In this document: positions 53,332-62,921 of the stretch, in pieces | Layout: every line of letters begins with the position of its first letter | Numbering within the stretch: the stretch's first letter is position 1 | NCBI RefSeq assembly: GCF_900109455.1 | Contig: NZ_FOAG01000004.1 | Coordinates: forward strand, 240,580 to 304,579 | Origin: Roseovarius azorensis | GTDB lineage: Bacteria; Pseudomonadota; Alphaproteobacteria; Rhodobacterales; Rhodobacteraceae | Direction: 5' to 3' | Length of the DNA: 64,000 bases | Translations under genes and position numbers: made by a program | The notes under the pieces: model-generated | What the model was told of the DNA's origin: nothing | Databases searched by the model: none | The model's input: only the letters and a program-made list of their open reading frames with translations

Positions 53332-53826
53332 ATGGAAGGCGACAGGAATTCGGTCGTACTCACGGCTTTGCTGGCGATTACGAAAGCGTCCATCATTGCA
53401 ATTTCGGTTGTGATGGTCTTCGTTACACTAGCCCAGGTCGTTTTCCGTTACGTGATTGCTGCGCCGCTGCCATGGTCAGAGGAATTGGCGCGTTACTGCT
53501 TTGTCTGGATTGTCTTTCTGGGCGGTGCAGTCGGTTTGTCCCGCGGCATTCACCTAGGTGTAGATTTATTCGTCAACATGCTACCGCGCAAAGCGCGTCG
53601 CGGGCTTGATGCGCTTACCAACGCGCTCATTGCAGGATTTGCGGCCACTGTCATCTACGCGAGTTTCCCCGTCATAAACATGAACATGTTCCAGCGTTCC
53701 CCTGCGCTCGGCATGCAGATGTCATGGATCTACATCGCGATTCCCGTCTCGATGGCCCTAATCTTTCTGATCTGCGCAGAGCGGCTGGTCGCCTACGCGT
53801 TCTCAAGCAACATGTCAGAGGACTGA
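53332..53826 (+). CDS. TRAP transporter small membrane subunit (DctQ)
   Basis: 164 residues, four membrane helices (IIAISVVMVFVTLAQVVFRY, YCFVWIVFLGGAVGLSRG, LIAGFAATVIYASFP, AIPVSMALIFLICAERLVAY). The PWSEELARYCFVW motif is diagnostic of DctQ. First gene of the plus-strand operon after the LacI-type operator, preceded by GGGAGGGGGCC. Pairs with the large subunit 6 bp downstream. Confidence 0.93.
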   Translation: MEGDRNSVVLTALLAITKASIIAISVVMVFVTLAQVVFRYVIAAPLPWSEELARYCFVWIVFLGGAVGLSRGIHLGVDLFVNMLPRKARRGLDALTNALIAGFAATVIYASFPVINMNMFQRSPALGMQMSWIYIAIPVSMALIFLICAERLVAYAFSSNMSED

Positions 53827-53832
53827 TCACAC

Positions 53833-55110
53833 ATGCTTACCGTCCTTTTTCTGACATTCTTCGTTCTGCTGATTGTCAACATGCCGATTGCCTTTGCGCT
53901 TGGCATCGCCGCGGCAACAACATTGCTCGTCGATGATACCTTGCCGATCAACAGCATTGTGACACGCGCTTTTGTCGGCGTGGATAGCTTCACCCTGCTG
54001 GCCATCCCGTTCTTCATCATCGCCGGAGAGCTGATGAACGCCTGCGGCATCACCGAACGGATCGTGGCCTTTGCAAGATCTCTGGTCGGCCATATCCGGG
54101 GCGGTCTTGCCCATGTCTCAATCGTGTCGAGCATGTTCTTTTCGGGCATTTCCGGGTCGGCGACGGCGGATGCCTCAGCACTCGGATCAATGATGATCCC
54201 CGCCATGAAGAAGAATGGCTTTGACGCCGATTATGCCGTTGCGGTCAACGCGTCGTCGAGCGCCATGGGGCCGATCATCCCGCCCAGCATAATGATGGTC
54301 ATCTATGGCTCGATCGCGAATGTCTCGATTGCGCAGCTTTTCCTTGGTGGCTTTGTCCCGGGCCTGATGGTTGCCCTGGGGCTAATGGGCATGGCGTATT
54401 ACATCGCCCGGAGACGCAACTACCCCGCACCGTCGCGCAGCGAACTACCGCCTGTAATCCCGGCCTTCCGAGGCGCTGCCTGGGCGCTCTTCATGCCGGT
54501 CATCATCCTTGGCGGGATATTCTCGGGCGTCTTCACCGCCACCGAGGCCGGGGTTGTGGCGGTCGCCTACGCCGCACTTGTCGGCACATTCGTCTACAAG
54601 ACGCTTACCTTCAAACTGGTGGGCGAGCTTTTGGTTGATGCCGCCGTGACCACCGCCGCCGCGATGTTCCTTATCGCCATGGCTACATCCTTTGCATGGC
54701 TGTTGGCCTGGGCCGGTTTTGGTGCCGCGGTGCTCGATGTCCTTGGAGGAATATCGACCAATCCGACTATCGCATTGCTTCTGATCCTCATCTTCATTCT
54801 GATTCTAGGGCTGTTCATCGAGGGAATCCCAATCCTGATCATCTTCACGCCCGTGCTGCTGCCAGTCATATTGGGTCTGGGCATCGATCCTGTCTTCTTC
54901 GGGGTCATTCTTGTCATGGCTGTGGTCATCGGATCGGTAACGCCGCCTGTCGGTATCCTCACCTACATCTGCTGCGCTATCGCGGGCATCACAATTTCAC
55001 AGGCGTTCCGCGGCCTCGTGCCGTTCTGCGCCGTGTTGATTGCAATCTTGCTCCTCTGCGCAGTGTTTCCCGTCTTCATCATGTCAGTACCGACGCTGCT
55101 CGGCCACTGA
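53833..55110 (+). CDS. TRAP transporter large membrane subunit (DctM)
   Basis: 425 residues, about 12 helices. DctM blocks: GVDSFTLLAIPFFIIAGELM, SMFFSGISGSATADASALGS, SSSAMGPIIPPSIMMVIYGS and GSVTPPVGILTYICCAIAGI. Ion-driven import of an organic acid, working with the small subunit and the periplasmic protein at 56392. Genes around it indicate a sugar acid substrate. Confidence 0.95.
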   Translation: MLTVLFLTFFVLLIVNMPIAFALGIAAATTLLVDDTLPINSIVTRAFVGVDSFTLLAIPFFIIAGELMNACGITERIVAFARSLVGHIRGGLAHVSIVSSMFFSGISGSATADASALGSMMIPAMKKNGFDADYAVAVNASSSAMGPIIPPSIMMVIYGSIANVSIAQLFLGGFVPGLMVALGLMGMAYYIARRRNYPAPSRSELPPVIPAFRGAAWALFMPVIILGGIFSGVFTATEAGVVAVAYAALVGTFVYKTLTFKLVGELLVDAAVTTAAAMFLIAMATSFAWLLAWAGFGAAVLDVLGGISTNPTIALLLILIFILILGLFIEGIPILIIFTPVLLPVILGLGIDPVFFGVILVMAVVIGSVTPPVGILTYICCAIAGITISQAFRGLVPFCAVLIAILLLCAVFPVFIMSVPTLLGH

Positions 55111-55138
55111 ACCCCTACTCCAGCAAAGGATAGCCGCT

Positions 55139-56296
55139 ATGGGCATTACAACTGAGGAACTAAAGCAACGGACCGAAAACCTGCGACGCCGCATGAAGTC
55201 CGAGGAATACGACGCGCTCATCATCTATTCGGATGAATACCGCTCGGGTCATTCGACATATGTCACGAATTACAAGCCCATCAACGTGATCGAGGAATCA
55301 CCGCAGCTGGTGCTGATCGTTGGTGACAATGAACCGGTAGTCTTTCTGGGGCGGCTCAATGCCTACGCCGCCAAGGATATGTGCTGGATCGAGGACGTGC
55401 GCGGCATTCACCGCCCGTATTCTGATTTTCCACAGGTATTTGCCCCGATCGTTGGCCGCGCTAGCAAGATTGGCCTGATCGGAAAGAACATCCTGCCCTT
55501 CGAGATCTACGAGCAACTCGTCGATGCCGTGCCCGACGCTGTGATCGAGAACCGAGACGACATCATGCTCGATCTGCGAAAAATCAAGTCCGAGGCTGAA
55601 ATCGACCTGATGGAGCAGGCGGCGGATATCAACGACGCTGTGCTCAAGCAGGCCGCCAAGTCCGTCAAGGTGGGCATGACCGAAATCCAGGTCGCCGGAC
55701 TGGCCGAAGGCATCGCGCGGCAGATGAACGCCGACATCGGCTCGGCCACCGTGGTCATGTCTGGACCAAACACGAACTACCCCGCATGGCGCGCAACCGA
55801 CCGCAAGATCCGGCCGGGCGAATACGTCATGCTCGATTTCAACCCGGCCATCGGCCACTATTGCAACGATGGTGGCATCACGATTCTGATGCCCGGCGCC
55901 GATCCGGAACAGGAACGCGCATTGGTGGCAGGTCACCGGGCGCTGAAAAAGGTGATCCCGACCATTCGCCCGGGAATCACCGCGCGCTCGATCTTCGACA
56001 CGCTACTGGAAGAACTCGAACCGCATGGCTTTGCCGATAATTTCACGCCCTATGCAAAAGGCCTGCGCGGCGTGGGGCATGCGGTGGGGCTTGACGTGGT
56101 CGAACCGCCAAACCTGAGCTCGGACAGCGATTTCGAGCTCGAGGCCGGCATGACGCTGGCCGTCAAGCTGGACCTGCACGATCTGCCAGGCGGCGGTTAT
56201 CGGATCGAAGTTGTGGTCGCGGTCACCAAAGACGGCGTGCGCCCGCTCAACAAGCTGGTTCTTGATGAACCAGATGATTTTGCCGTGCAGCGCTGA
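55139..56296 (+). CDS. M24 (creatinase/aminopeptidase P-fold) protein with substituted metal ligand
   Basis: 385 residues from the ATG at 55139 (AAAGGAT upstream). N-terminal creatinase-like domain (residues 1-150) and pita-bread M24 domain. Of the five metal ligands of Xaa-Pro peptidases, D233 (VMLDFNPAIGHY), D244 (CNDGG), H314 (GVGHAVGLDVVEPP) and E357 (YRIEVVVAV) are present, but the Glu of GMxFxIEP is K343 (AGMTLAVKLDLHD). It may not be a peptidase. M24-fold proteins include creatinase and the DMSP lyase DddP. It lies between TRAP subunit genes, so it is an integral part of the operon with unknown role. Confidence 0.8.
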   Translation: MGITTEELKQRTENLRRRMKSEEYDALIIYSDEYRSGHSTYVTNYKPINVIEESPQLVLIVGDNEPVVFLGRLNAYAAKDMCWIEDVRGIHRPYSDFPQVFAPIVGRASKIGLIGKNILPFEIYEQLVDAVPDAVIENRDDIMLDLRKIKSEAEIDLMEQAADINDAVLKQAAKSVKVGMTEIQVAGLAEGIARQMNADIGSATVVMSGPNTNYPAWRATDRKIRPGEYVMLDFNPAIGHYCNDGGITILMPGADPEQERALVAGHRALKKVIPTIRPGITARSIFDTLLEELEPHGFADNFTPYAKGLRGVGHAVGLDVVEPPNLSSDSDFELEAGMTLAVKLDLHDLPGGGYRIEVVVAVTKDGVRPLNKLVLDEPDDFAVQR

Positions 56297-56391
56297 GCCT
56301 TGAAGGCAAGGCGCTGATCCGTCAAGCGACTATCCGGCAAGGGGCCGGATAACCTGACTATCCAACGGACTCTAAAGGGAGGAATTACACC

Positions 56392-57378
56392 ATGATCAGA
56401 AGAGCACTTCTCAAAGTAATCGGAGCTACTGCTATACTGTCGCTTGGCGCGCTGGCAAGCCCTGCGCTGGCCCAGGACAAGACAATCCGCGTGGCGTCGG
56501 TCACCGGACCATCGCACCATCACAACATCTCGTTGCGCTGGTTCGCCGAACAGGTCGCCGCGCGCGACGCTGGCCTGAATATCGAGGTTCTCGACGGCGC
56601 CCAGCTTGGCGGTGAGCGGGATTACATTGAAGGAATGATGCTGGGCAGCATTCAGATGGCGCAGGTCTCGACCGCCCCGATCGCCGGCTTCGTACCGGAA
56701 TTCGACCTGTTCAGCCTGCCTTACCTGATCCGCGACACCGAACATTTCAAGGCGGTTATCTCGGGGCCGGTCGGCGCAAAGTTCAACGAGATGGCCGAAG
56801 CACGCGGCATCAAGATCCTGGCCTGGTTCGACAACGGCTATCGCAACGTCTTCAACAAGGTGCGCCCAGTGGTGACGCCAGAAGATATGGGCGGGCTGAA
56901 AATCCGCGTTATGGAAAGCCCGCTCATGGTCAACACAGTGAACGCGATGGGCGGCTCGGCAACACCGATGTCCTATAGCGAGCTTTACACCGCACTCGAA
57001 CAGGGCGTTCTGGACGGGGGCGAAAACGCCACCGGCAACGTGCTGAACGATCGCTTCTATGAAGTGACCAGTTACCTGTCGATGACGCAGCATTTTCGTC
57101 CTCCGGGTGTCGTGGCAATCAGTTTGGGGACCTGGAACGGCCTGACCGCAGAACAGCAACAAGTGCTTGTCGAGGAATCTGCACGGCTTCAGGACTACGA
57201 GATCGCCCTGACAGCCGAGGTCGGCGCGCAGGCGCTGGAAGAGCTTCAGGCCAAAGGCATGCAGGTCAACGAGGTCGATGTCGAAGCCTTCCGGGCTCGG
57301 ATGGGCCCGATATACGAAGACTTCAAGTCTAAGCATGGCGGGGAACTTCTCGAAGCGGTGCAGAACACCACTCCCTGA
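56392..57378 (+). CDS. TRAP transporter periplasmic binding protein (DctP)
   Basis: 328 residues with signal peptide (LKVIGATAILSLGALASPALA). DctP family: IRVASVTGPSHHHNISLRWF, LDGAQLGGERDYIEGMMLGS, LFSLPYLIRDTEHF, the Arg-containing ligand block GLKIRVMESPLMVNTVNAMG and YSELYTALEQGVLDGGENAT. The conserved Arg contacts the substrate carboxylate. Ribosome site AAAGGGAGGAATT. It is placed after the M24 gene rather than before DctQ, which is a less usual order. Confidence 0.92.
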   Translation: MIRRALLKVIGATAILSLGALASPALAQDKTIRVASVTGPSHHHNISLRWFAEQVAARDAGLNIEVLDGAQLGGERDYIEGMMLGSIQMAQVSTAPIAGFVPEFDLFSLPYLIRDTEHFKAVISGPVGAKFNEMAEARGIKILAWFDNGYRNVFNKVRPVVTPEDMGGLKIRVMESPLMVNTVNAMGGSATPMSYSELYTALEQGVLDGGENATGNVLNDRFYEVTSYLSMTQHFRPPGVVAISLGTWNGLTAEQQQVLVEESARLQDYEIALTAEVGAQALEELQAKGMQVNEVDVEAFRARMGPIYEDFKSKHGGELLEAVQNTTP

Positions 57379-57481
57379 ATGAACCAACTGACGCGGGCGG
57401 CAGAAAGCCGCCTGCGTCAGTCGCGCGCTCACAGGTTTCGCGGCCTGCGGTGGTTTTCACAGCAAACCTAGGAAATGGACG

Positions 57482-58285
57482 ATGTTGCAAAAGCTTCTGA
57501 TCACTGGTGCCAACGGAAGTCTCGGATCCCTTTGTCGGCAACGCCTCGGTCACATGGCTAAAACCATTCGCCTGAATGCCCGGCGCGGATTGGGCGTTGC
57601 GGGGCCAGATGAAGAGATCGTCTATTGCGACCTAAGCGACAAGTCGGCGGTCGAAGCGATGGTCGAGGGCTGTGACGGCATCGTTCACATGGGCGGGCAG
57701 GCGGTCGAGGGTCCTTGGAAAATCGTCAAGGCCGCCAATATCGACGGCATGTTCAACCTCTATGAAGGGGCACGGAAATCCTCTGTCCAACCGCGGATAT
57801 TCTTTGCCAGCTCGCACCACACCACCGGCTTTCATGCGCAAACAACCCGCCTTGATCCAAGCAAGAACCCGACACGCCCGGATGGACTCTACGGGGTTTC
57901 AAAGGTATTCGGCGAGGCGCTGGCACGGATGTATTATGACAAGTTCGGGATTGAGACGGCCTGCGTACGTATCGGTTCCTGTTTTCCCGAACCGCCCAGC
58001 CACCGGATGTTGTCGTCCTGGCTAAGCGCGGATGACATGATCTGTCTGATCGAGCGGATCTTCAGCGTCCCGCAGCTTGGCTGTCCCGTCCTTTACGGCG
58101 TGTCGGATAACGATGCCGCATGGTGGGACAACAGCAGCGCCGCCTATCTCGGCTGGCGCCCCAAGGACAATTCCGAGCGTTTCCGCAGCAAACTCGACGC
58201 CGAACGGACACCGCCCATGCGGAATGAGCCGGACGCAATGTATCAAGGCGGACTTTTCTGCACGGATGGCATTCACGAAGAGTGA
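57482..58285 (+). CDS. udh: Uronate dehydrogenase
   Basis: 267 residues, extended short-chain/epimerase fold. NAD motif LLITGANGSLGS, DGIVHMGGQAVEGPWK, IFFASSHHTTGFHAQT, catalytic Y137/K141 in PDGLYGVSKVFGEALARMYY, VRIGSCFPEPPSHRMLSSWL and DNDAAWWDNSSAAYLGWRPK. The whole follows Agrobacterium-type Udh closely. It oxidises D-galacturonate or D-glucuronate to the aldaro-1,4- or 1,5-lactone with NAD. The matching lactonase, dehydratase and aldolase genes lie downstream. Confidence 0.9.
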   Translation: MLQKLLITGANGSLGSLCRQRLGHMAKTIRLNARRGLGVAGPDEEIVYCDLSDKSAVEAMVEGCDGIVHMGGQAVEGPWKIVKAANIDGMFNLYEGARKSSVQPRIFFASSHHTTGFHAQTTRLDPSKNPTRPDGLYGVSKVFGEALARMYYDKFGIETACVRIGSCFPEPPSHRMLSSWLSADDMICLIERIFSVPQLGCPVLYGVSDNDAAWWDNSSAAYLGWRPKDNSERFRSKLDAERTPPMRNEPDAMYQGGLFCTDGIHEE

Positions 58286-58319
58286 TCCGGGGATCATTCG
58301 AGCAAAAGGGATACGCATC

Positions 58320-59108
58320 ATGCGCGCGAACAGGTTAAGACAGATTTGGGCGTCCGGCGGCGCCGCAGTAAATGGTTGGCTTGCGGTTCCAAACGGGTTC
58401 TCCGCCGAAACCATGGCCCATCAAGGCTGGGATTCACTGACCGTCGATCTGCAGCACGGCGTTGTCGACTATCAGGCGGCCGTGCCGATGCTGACCGCGA
58501 TCTCCACGACCGAAACGGTACCCGTGGTCCGTGTGCCATGGCTTGACCCGGTCTACCTTATGAAGGTTCTCGATGCGGGTGCCTACGGCGTCATTTGCCC
58601 GATGGTAAACACGCGCGAGGATGCCGAAAGGCTCGTGGCCTATACGCGCTATCCGCCCCACGGCACCCGCAGCTTCGGCCCGATCCGCGGTTTTCTGTAT
58701 GGCGGGCAGGACTATCCAGAACGCGCCAACGACACCGTGGTTGTCTTTGCTATGATCGAAACGCGCGAGGGACTCGACAACCTCGAAGACATCCTGTCAA
58801 CCCCAGGCCTCGATGCAGTTTATGTGGGGCCTTCTGACCTGTCGCTGGCCCTGGGCTGCCGACCGACATTTGACGACGTGGATCCGCCCGCTGCTGAGGC
58901 CATCGCGCACGTTGCCGCCAAGGCGAAAGAGTATGGGAAAATCTGCGGTATCCACAACGGCTCGGTCGAAGTGGCGCTGAAACGGGTCGAGATGGGGTAT
59001 CAGTTTGTGACCGTCTCCTCGGACGCGCGCCTGATGGCATCGGGATCGCAGGCAATCCTGTCGACAATGCGCGCAGCAAAACCTGCGTCACAAACATTCA
59101 GCTATTGA
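58320..59108 (+). CDS. HpcH/HpaI-family aldolase, probably 2-dehydro-3-deoxyglucarate aldolase
   Basis: 262 residues from the ATG at 58320. Class II pyruvate aldolase TIM barrel: VNGWLAVPNGFSAETMAHQG, SLTVDLQHGVVDYQAAVPML, VVRVPWLDPVYLMKVLDAGA, VFAMIETREGLDNLEDIL (metal Glu) and LDAVYVGPSDLSLALG (metal Asp). Family members include GarL, RhmA and HpaI. In this setting cleavage of 5-keto-4-deoxyglucarate (or 2-keto-3-deoxy isomer) to pyruvate and tartronate semialdehyde is the natural assignment. Confidence 0.88.
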   Translation: MRANRLRQIWASGGAAVNGWLAVPNGFSAETMAHQGWDSLTVDLQHGVVDYQAAVPMLTAISTTETVPVVRVPWLDPVYLMKVLDAGAYGVICPMVNTREDAERLVAYTRYPPHGTRSFGPIRGFLYGGQDYPERANDTVVVFAMIETREGLDNLEDILSTPGLDAVYVGPSDLSLALGCRPTFDDVDPPAAEAIAHVAAKAKEYGKICGIHNGSVEVALKRVEMGYQFVTVSSDARLMASGSQAILSTMRAAKPASQTFSY

Positions 59109-59133
59109 TCAGTCCGGAGAACAGGAGGGTGCA

Positions 59134-60021
59134 TTGAGCAAGGTAGGGTTTATTGGGCTTGGCATCATGGGTGCGCCCATGGCGAGGCATCTGATTATGG
59201 CAGGTCACGACGTTTTCCTGCATTCGCGCAGCGGTGTCCCGAGTCCATTAACCGAGGCGGGCGGCGTCGCCTGCGTATCCCCGCAAGCAGTCGCCGAGAG
59301 CGCCAACACGATCATCCTGATGGTGCCGGACACGCCACATGTCCAAGAAGTTCTGTTCGCTGAAAACGGTGTGGCCACTGGCCTTGGCGCCGGGAAATGT
59401 GTGATCGACATGAGTTCGATTTCGCCCCTCGCCACCAAGGATTTCGCCCGGAAGATCGACGATCTTGGATGTGATTACGTTGATGCGCCAGTCTCTGGCG
59501 GCGAAGTCGGGGCCAAGGCGGGCAGCCTGACGATCATGTGTGGCGGCTCGGACGCGGCCTTTGCCCGGGTTCTGCCGCTTCTGGAACTTATGGGTCAAAA
59601 CATCACCCATGTGGGCGACGTGGGCAGCGGCCAGATCTGCAAGGTCGCAAACCAGATCATCGTGGCGCTGAACATCGAAGCTGTCAGCGAAGCGCTGGTC
59701 TTCGCTTCGAAAGCCGGAGCGGATCCGGAAAAGGTACGTCAAGCGCTCATGGGTGGCTTTGCCTCTTCGAAGATCCTCGAAGTGCACGGCAAACGAATGA
59801 TTAAGCGCACCTTCGATCCCGGCTTTCGCATAGAGTTGCACCAAAAGGATCTTGGCCTTGCGCTGTCCAACGCGCGGCAGATGGGGCTCAGTTTGCCGAA
59901 CACGGCCACGGCGATGGAACTATTCAACGCCTGCGTTGCCAATGGCGGGTCCGCGTGGGACCATTCCGGCATGGTCCGCGCGCTTGAACTTCTGGCCGAT
60001 CATGAGATTGGGCGGTCCTGA
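59134..60021 (+). CDS. 2-hydroxy-3-oxopropionate (tartronate semialdehyde) reductase
   Basis: 295 residues from a TTG with AGGAGGG spaced 7 bp upstream. Beta-hydroxyacid dehydrogenase family: GFIGLGIMGAPMARHLIMAG, DAPVSGGEVGAKAGSLTIMC and catalytic K170 in GQICKVANQIIVALNIEAV. Reduces the aldolase product tartronate semialdehyde to D-glycerate, the substrate of the kinase at 50822. Could also be a 3-hydroxyisobutyrate dehydrogenase; the neighbourhood favours GarR. Confidence 0.87.
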   Translation: MSKVGFIGLGIMGAPMARHLIMAGHDVFLHSRSGVPSPLTEAGGVACVSPQAVAESANTIILMVPDTPHVQEVLFAENGVATGLGAGKCVIDMSSISPLATKDFARKIDDLGCDYVDAPVSGGEVGAKAGSLTIMCGGSDAAFARVLPLLELMGQNITHVGDVGSGQICKVANQIIVALNIEAVSEALVFASKAGADPEKVRQALMGGFASSKILEVHGKRMIKRTFDPGFRIELHQKDLGLALSNARQMGLSLPNTATAMELFNACVANGGSAWDHSGMVRALELLADHEIGRS

Positions 60022-60024
60022 ACC

Positions 60025-61578
60025 ATGGCCGATTTGCCACGCCTTATCCGGATGCATGCGTCTGACAATGTCGCTGTTGTCGCCAACAACGGAGGGCTGG
60101 CCGGAGGAACAGAGGTTGACGGACTGACGCTGGTCGACGACGTTCCACAGGCGCACAAGGTTGCGCTGACGGACCTTAAGGCGGGCGAACCAGTGCTGCG
60201 CTATGGCGTCGTGATCGGCCACGCGGACCGTCCACTACCGGCAGGCGCTTGGGTCAATGAAACCAACCTGACCATGCCGGCGCCGCCGGTTTTGTCCGAA
60301 CTGATTGTGCCATCGGCACCACCGCCTGCGACGTCTCCGTTGGAAGGCTATACGTTTCAGGGCTTTCGCAATCGCGACGGCAGCGTGGGGACGCGCAACA
60401 TTCTAGCCATCACCAACACAGTCCAATGCGTCTCTGGCGTGGTCGGGCACGCAGTGGAGCGCATCCGGCGTGAGATGCTTCCCCGGTTTGCCAATGTCGA
60501 CAATGTTGTCGCCCTAGATCACACCTACGGATGCGGTGTCGCGATCGATGCGCCCGGCGCCGCTGTGCCGATCCGCACCTTGCACAACATAGCCCGCAAT
60601 CCGAATTTCGCGGGCTCGACTATGATCGTGAGCCTAGGCTGCGAAAAACTACAACCTACTCGGCTTTTCCCCGAGCTGTTTCAAAGCCCGGACGGGTCCG
60701 GCCTAGATCGGGGGAGAGCCAGCAGCCTTGTCACCCTTCAGGACGAAAGCCATGTCGGGTTCGAGGCAATGATTACGTCAATTCTGTACTCAGCCGAAGT
60801 GCATCTGACCGCGCTGAACAACAGAACGCGCGAAGCCTGTCCGGTGTCCGATCTTGTGGTTGGGATGCAATGCGGCGGCAGCGACGCCCTTTCCGGCGTC
60901 ACGGCCAATCCTGCACTTGGTATAGCTGCTGACCTGATTGTTCGAGCGGGCGGCACGGTGATATTTTCGGAAGTGACCGAAGTTCGCGACGGCATCGACC
61001 GGCTGGTCGCGCGCGCTGCAACAGCGGATGTAGCCAAGGATCTCATCCGCGAGATGGCTTGGTACGACGAATACCTCGCCGCAGGCCGGTCCGACCGCAG
61101 CGCCAACACAACGCCCGGCAACAAGAAAGGTGGCCTTTCAAACATCGTCGAAAAAGCCATGGGGTCGATCAGCAAGTCGGGATCGATGCCCATTTCCGGG
61201 GTCATCCCGGCTGGAGAGCGCGCATCTCGGAAGGGTCTCTTGTTCGCCGCGACTCCGGCTTCTGATTTCATTTGCGGTACTTTGCAGTTGGCTGCAGGGA
61301 TGAATGTGCATGTCTTCACAACCGGGCGGGGAACACCCTATTCCCTGTCCGAAGTACCAGTCGTGAAGCTTGTGACGCGCACCGATCTGGCGCGGCGCTG
61401 GTACGATCTGGTTGATGTCGACACGGGCCGGATCATCTCCGAGAACCGAACGCTTGAGTCCATGGGGATAGAGATTTTTGAAACGATACTGGCGGTGGCC
61501 AGTGGTCAAAAGACTAAAGCCGAGTGCTTGGGGATCAGCAATCAACTTGCTCTTTTCAATCCGGGACCAGTGACCTGA
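60025..61578 (+). CDS. UxaA/GarD-family aldarate dehydratase
   Basis: 517 residues, full length. N-terminal SAF domain (residues 1-90: [20 protein letters not shown]) and the large UxaA domain: [63 protein letters not shown]. This covers altronate and galactarate dehydratases (iron-dependent). Behind a uronate dehydrogenase it should dehydrate galactarate or glucarate to the 5-keto-4-deoxy acid. Starts 4 bp after the reductase gene. Confidence 0.88.
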   Translation: MADLPRLIRMHASDNVAVVANNGGLAGGTEVDGLTLVDDVPQAHKVALTDLKAGEPVLRYGVVIGHADRPLPAGAWVNETNLTMPAPPVLSELIVPSAPPPATSPLEGYTFQGFRNRDGSVGTRNILAITNTVQCVSGVVGHAVERIRREMLPRFANVDNVVALDHTYGCGVAIDAPGAAVPIRTLHNIARNPNFAGSTMIVSLGCEKLQPTRLFPELFQSPDGSGLDRGRASSLVTLQDESHVGFEAMITSILYSAEVHLTALNNRTREACPVSDLVVGMQCGGSDALSGVTANPALGIAADLIVRAGGTVIFSEVTEVRDGIDRLVARAATADVAKDLIREMAWYDEYLAAGRSDRSANTTPGNKKGGLSNIVEKAMGSISKSGSMPISGVIPAGERASRKGLLFAATPASDFICGTLQLAAGMNVHVFTTGRGTPYSLSEVPVVKLVTRTDLARRWYDLVDVDTGRIISENRTLESMGIEIFETILAVASGQKTKAECLGISNQLALFNPGPVT

Positions 61579-61619
61579 CACATTCGTCCCTCCACATTGT
61601 CTAAAGAGGTCAGCAGACG

Positions 61620-62585
61620 ATGGAAAGCTTCACAGATTACAGTGGCTGGAAACCGGCCTCGCGGTATCCTGACCCTTCCGTTATCTCGCTGGACCCTAGG
61701 TTCGACGCATTGAAGTTGCCACTCGCTGGCGTTGAACGGCTGGCGACCGGCTGCCGCTGGTGCGAAGGCCCGGTATGGTTCGGTGATGGCCGTTACCTTC
61801 TTTGGAGTGACATCCCCAACAACCGTATTCTGCGCTGGGACGAGGTGACCGGGCAGGTCTCGGCTTTCCGCCAACCGTCGAACTTTTCGAACGGACAGAC
61901 ACGCGACCATCAGGGCCGCCTGATCACCTGCGAGCACGGCGGGCGAAGGGTAACGCGTACGGAATACGACGGTGCGATCACAGTTCTGGCAGACAGCTTC
62001 GACGGCAAGCGGCTGAATTCGCCCAATGACGTGGTGGTGAAGTCCGACGGTAGCATCTGGTTCACTGACCCTCCCTTTGGCATCGCTGGCAACTACGAAG
62101 GTCACAAAGCCGAACCGGAATTGGAACAGAATGTCTATCGCCTGGATCCCGACACCAGCAAGCTGAATGTGGTGGCCGATGATATCCTGGGGCCAAACGG
62201 ACTGGCGTTCAGCCCTGATGAACAAATGCTCTATATCGTCGAATCGCGTGGTGTGCCGACCCGCAAGATACTAGCCTATGACCTCAGCGAAGATGGGGCA
62301 ACGATCCGTAACAAACGCGTGCTGATCGATGCGGGACCCGGAACTCCGGACGGGTTCCGCGTCGATGTGGATGGCAATCTGTGGTGCGGTTGGGGCATGG
62401 GAAGCGCCGAGTTGGATGGGGTGATGGTCTTTGCGCCCGACGGCACGCCCATCGGACGTATTGCGTTGCCAGAGCGTTGCGCCAACCTGTGTTTCGGTGG
62501 CCGCGCCAACAGTCGGCTGTTCATGGCCGCCAGCCACTCCGTCTATGCACTCTATGTGAACGTGGCCGGTGTTGTCAGCGGGTAG
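61620..62585 (+). CDS. SMP-30/gluconolactonase family lactonase
   Basis: 321 residues. Beta-propeller lactonase: EGPVWFGDGRYLLWSDIPNN, HGGRRVTRTEYDGA, LNSPNDVVVKSDGSIWFTDP (metal Asn and Asp), LGPNGLAFSPDEQMLYIVES and DGFRVDVDGNLWCGWGMG. Hydrolyses sugar acid lactones with a divalent metal; here the aldarolactone made by Udh. Last cargo gene before the IS remnants. Confidence 0.88.
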   Translation: MESFTDYSGWKPASRYPDPSVISLDPRFDALKLPLAGVERLATGCRWCEGPVWFGDGRYLLWSDIPNNRILRWDEVTGQVSAFRQPSNFSNGQTRDHQGRLITCEHGGRRVTRTEYDGAITVLADSFDGKRLNSPNDVVVKSDGSIWFTDPPFGIAGNYEGHKAEPELEQNVYRLDPDTSKLNVVADDILGPNGLAFSPDEQMLYIVESRGVPTRKILAYDLSEDGATIRNKRVLIDAGPGTPDGFRVDVDGNLWCGWGMGSAELDGVMVFAPDGTPIGRIALPERCANLCFGGRANSRLFMAASHSVYALYVNVAGVVSG

Positions 62586-62667
62586 CGCCCACACATTCAG
62601 GTCGAACGAAGCGCGTCACAGTCACTATTTATTGACGCGATATCCACTATTCGACGCCGTCGCCAGC

Positions 62668-62839
62668 CTTTCGCAAGGGAGTCCTTGGCAGGCGTCGCAA
62701 ACTGAGCCTTCCATGTGTAAAGCGACTTGATGCTGACCCCGAGCCGTTCGGCCACCTCGCTGACCGCGTAGCCGCGATCAACAACCTGCGCCACAGCGTC
62801 CCTTTTGAACTCGTCCGTAAACCTATTCTGCGATGACAT
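62668..62839 (-). pseudogene. IS3-type OrfA remnant
   Basis: ATG at 62839 with GGAGGAAG upstream opens SSQNRFTDEFKRDAVAQVVD, then RGYAVSEVAERLGVSIKSLY and TWKAQFATPAKDSL, the helix-turn-helix Transposase_8 domain of IS3-family OrfA. Family match ends after KDSL (about 62668), so the leucine-zipper half and all of OrfB are gone. Confidence 0.75.
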
Positions 62840-62921
62840 CCGCGCTTCCTCCATGTGCGAAAACGCTCCAAGTTCAAGGAATGACCCAGGACTGCTTGGA
62901 AGCATAATTATTGCATCCGTT

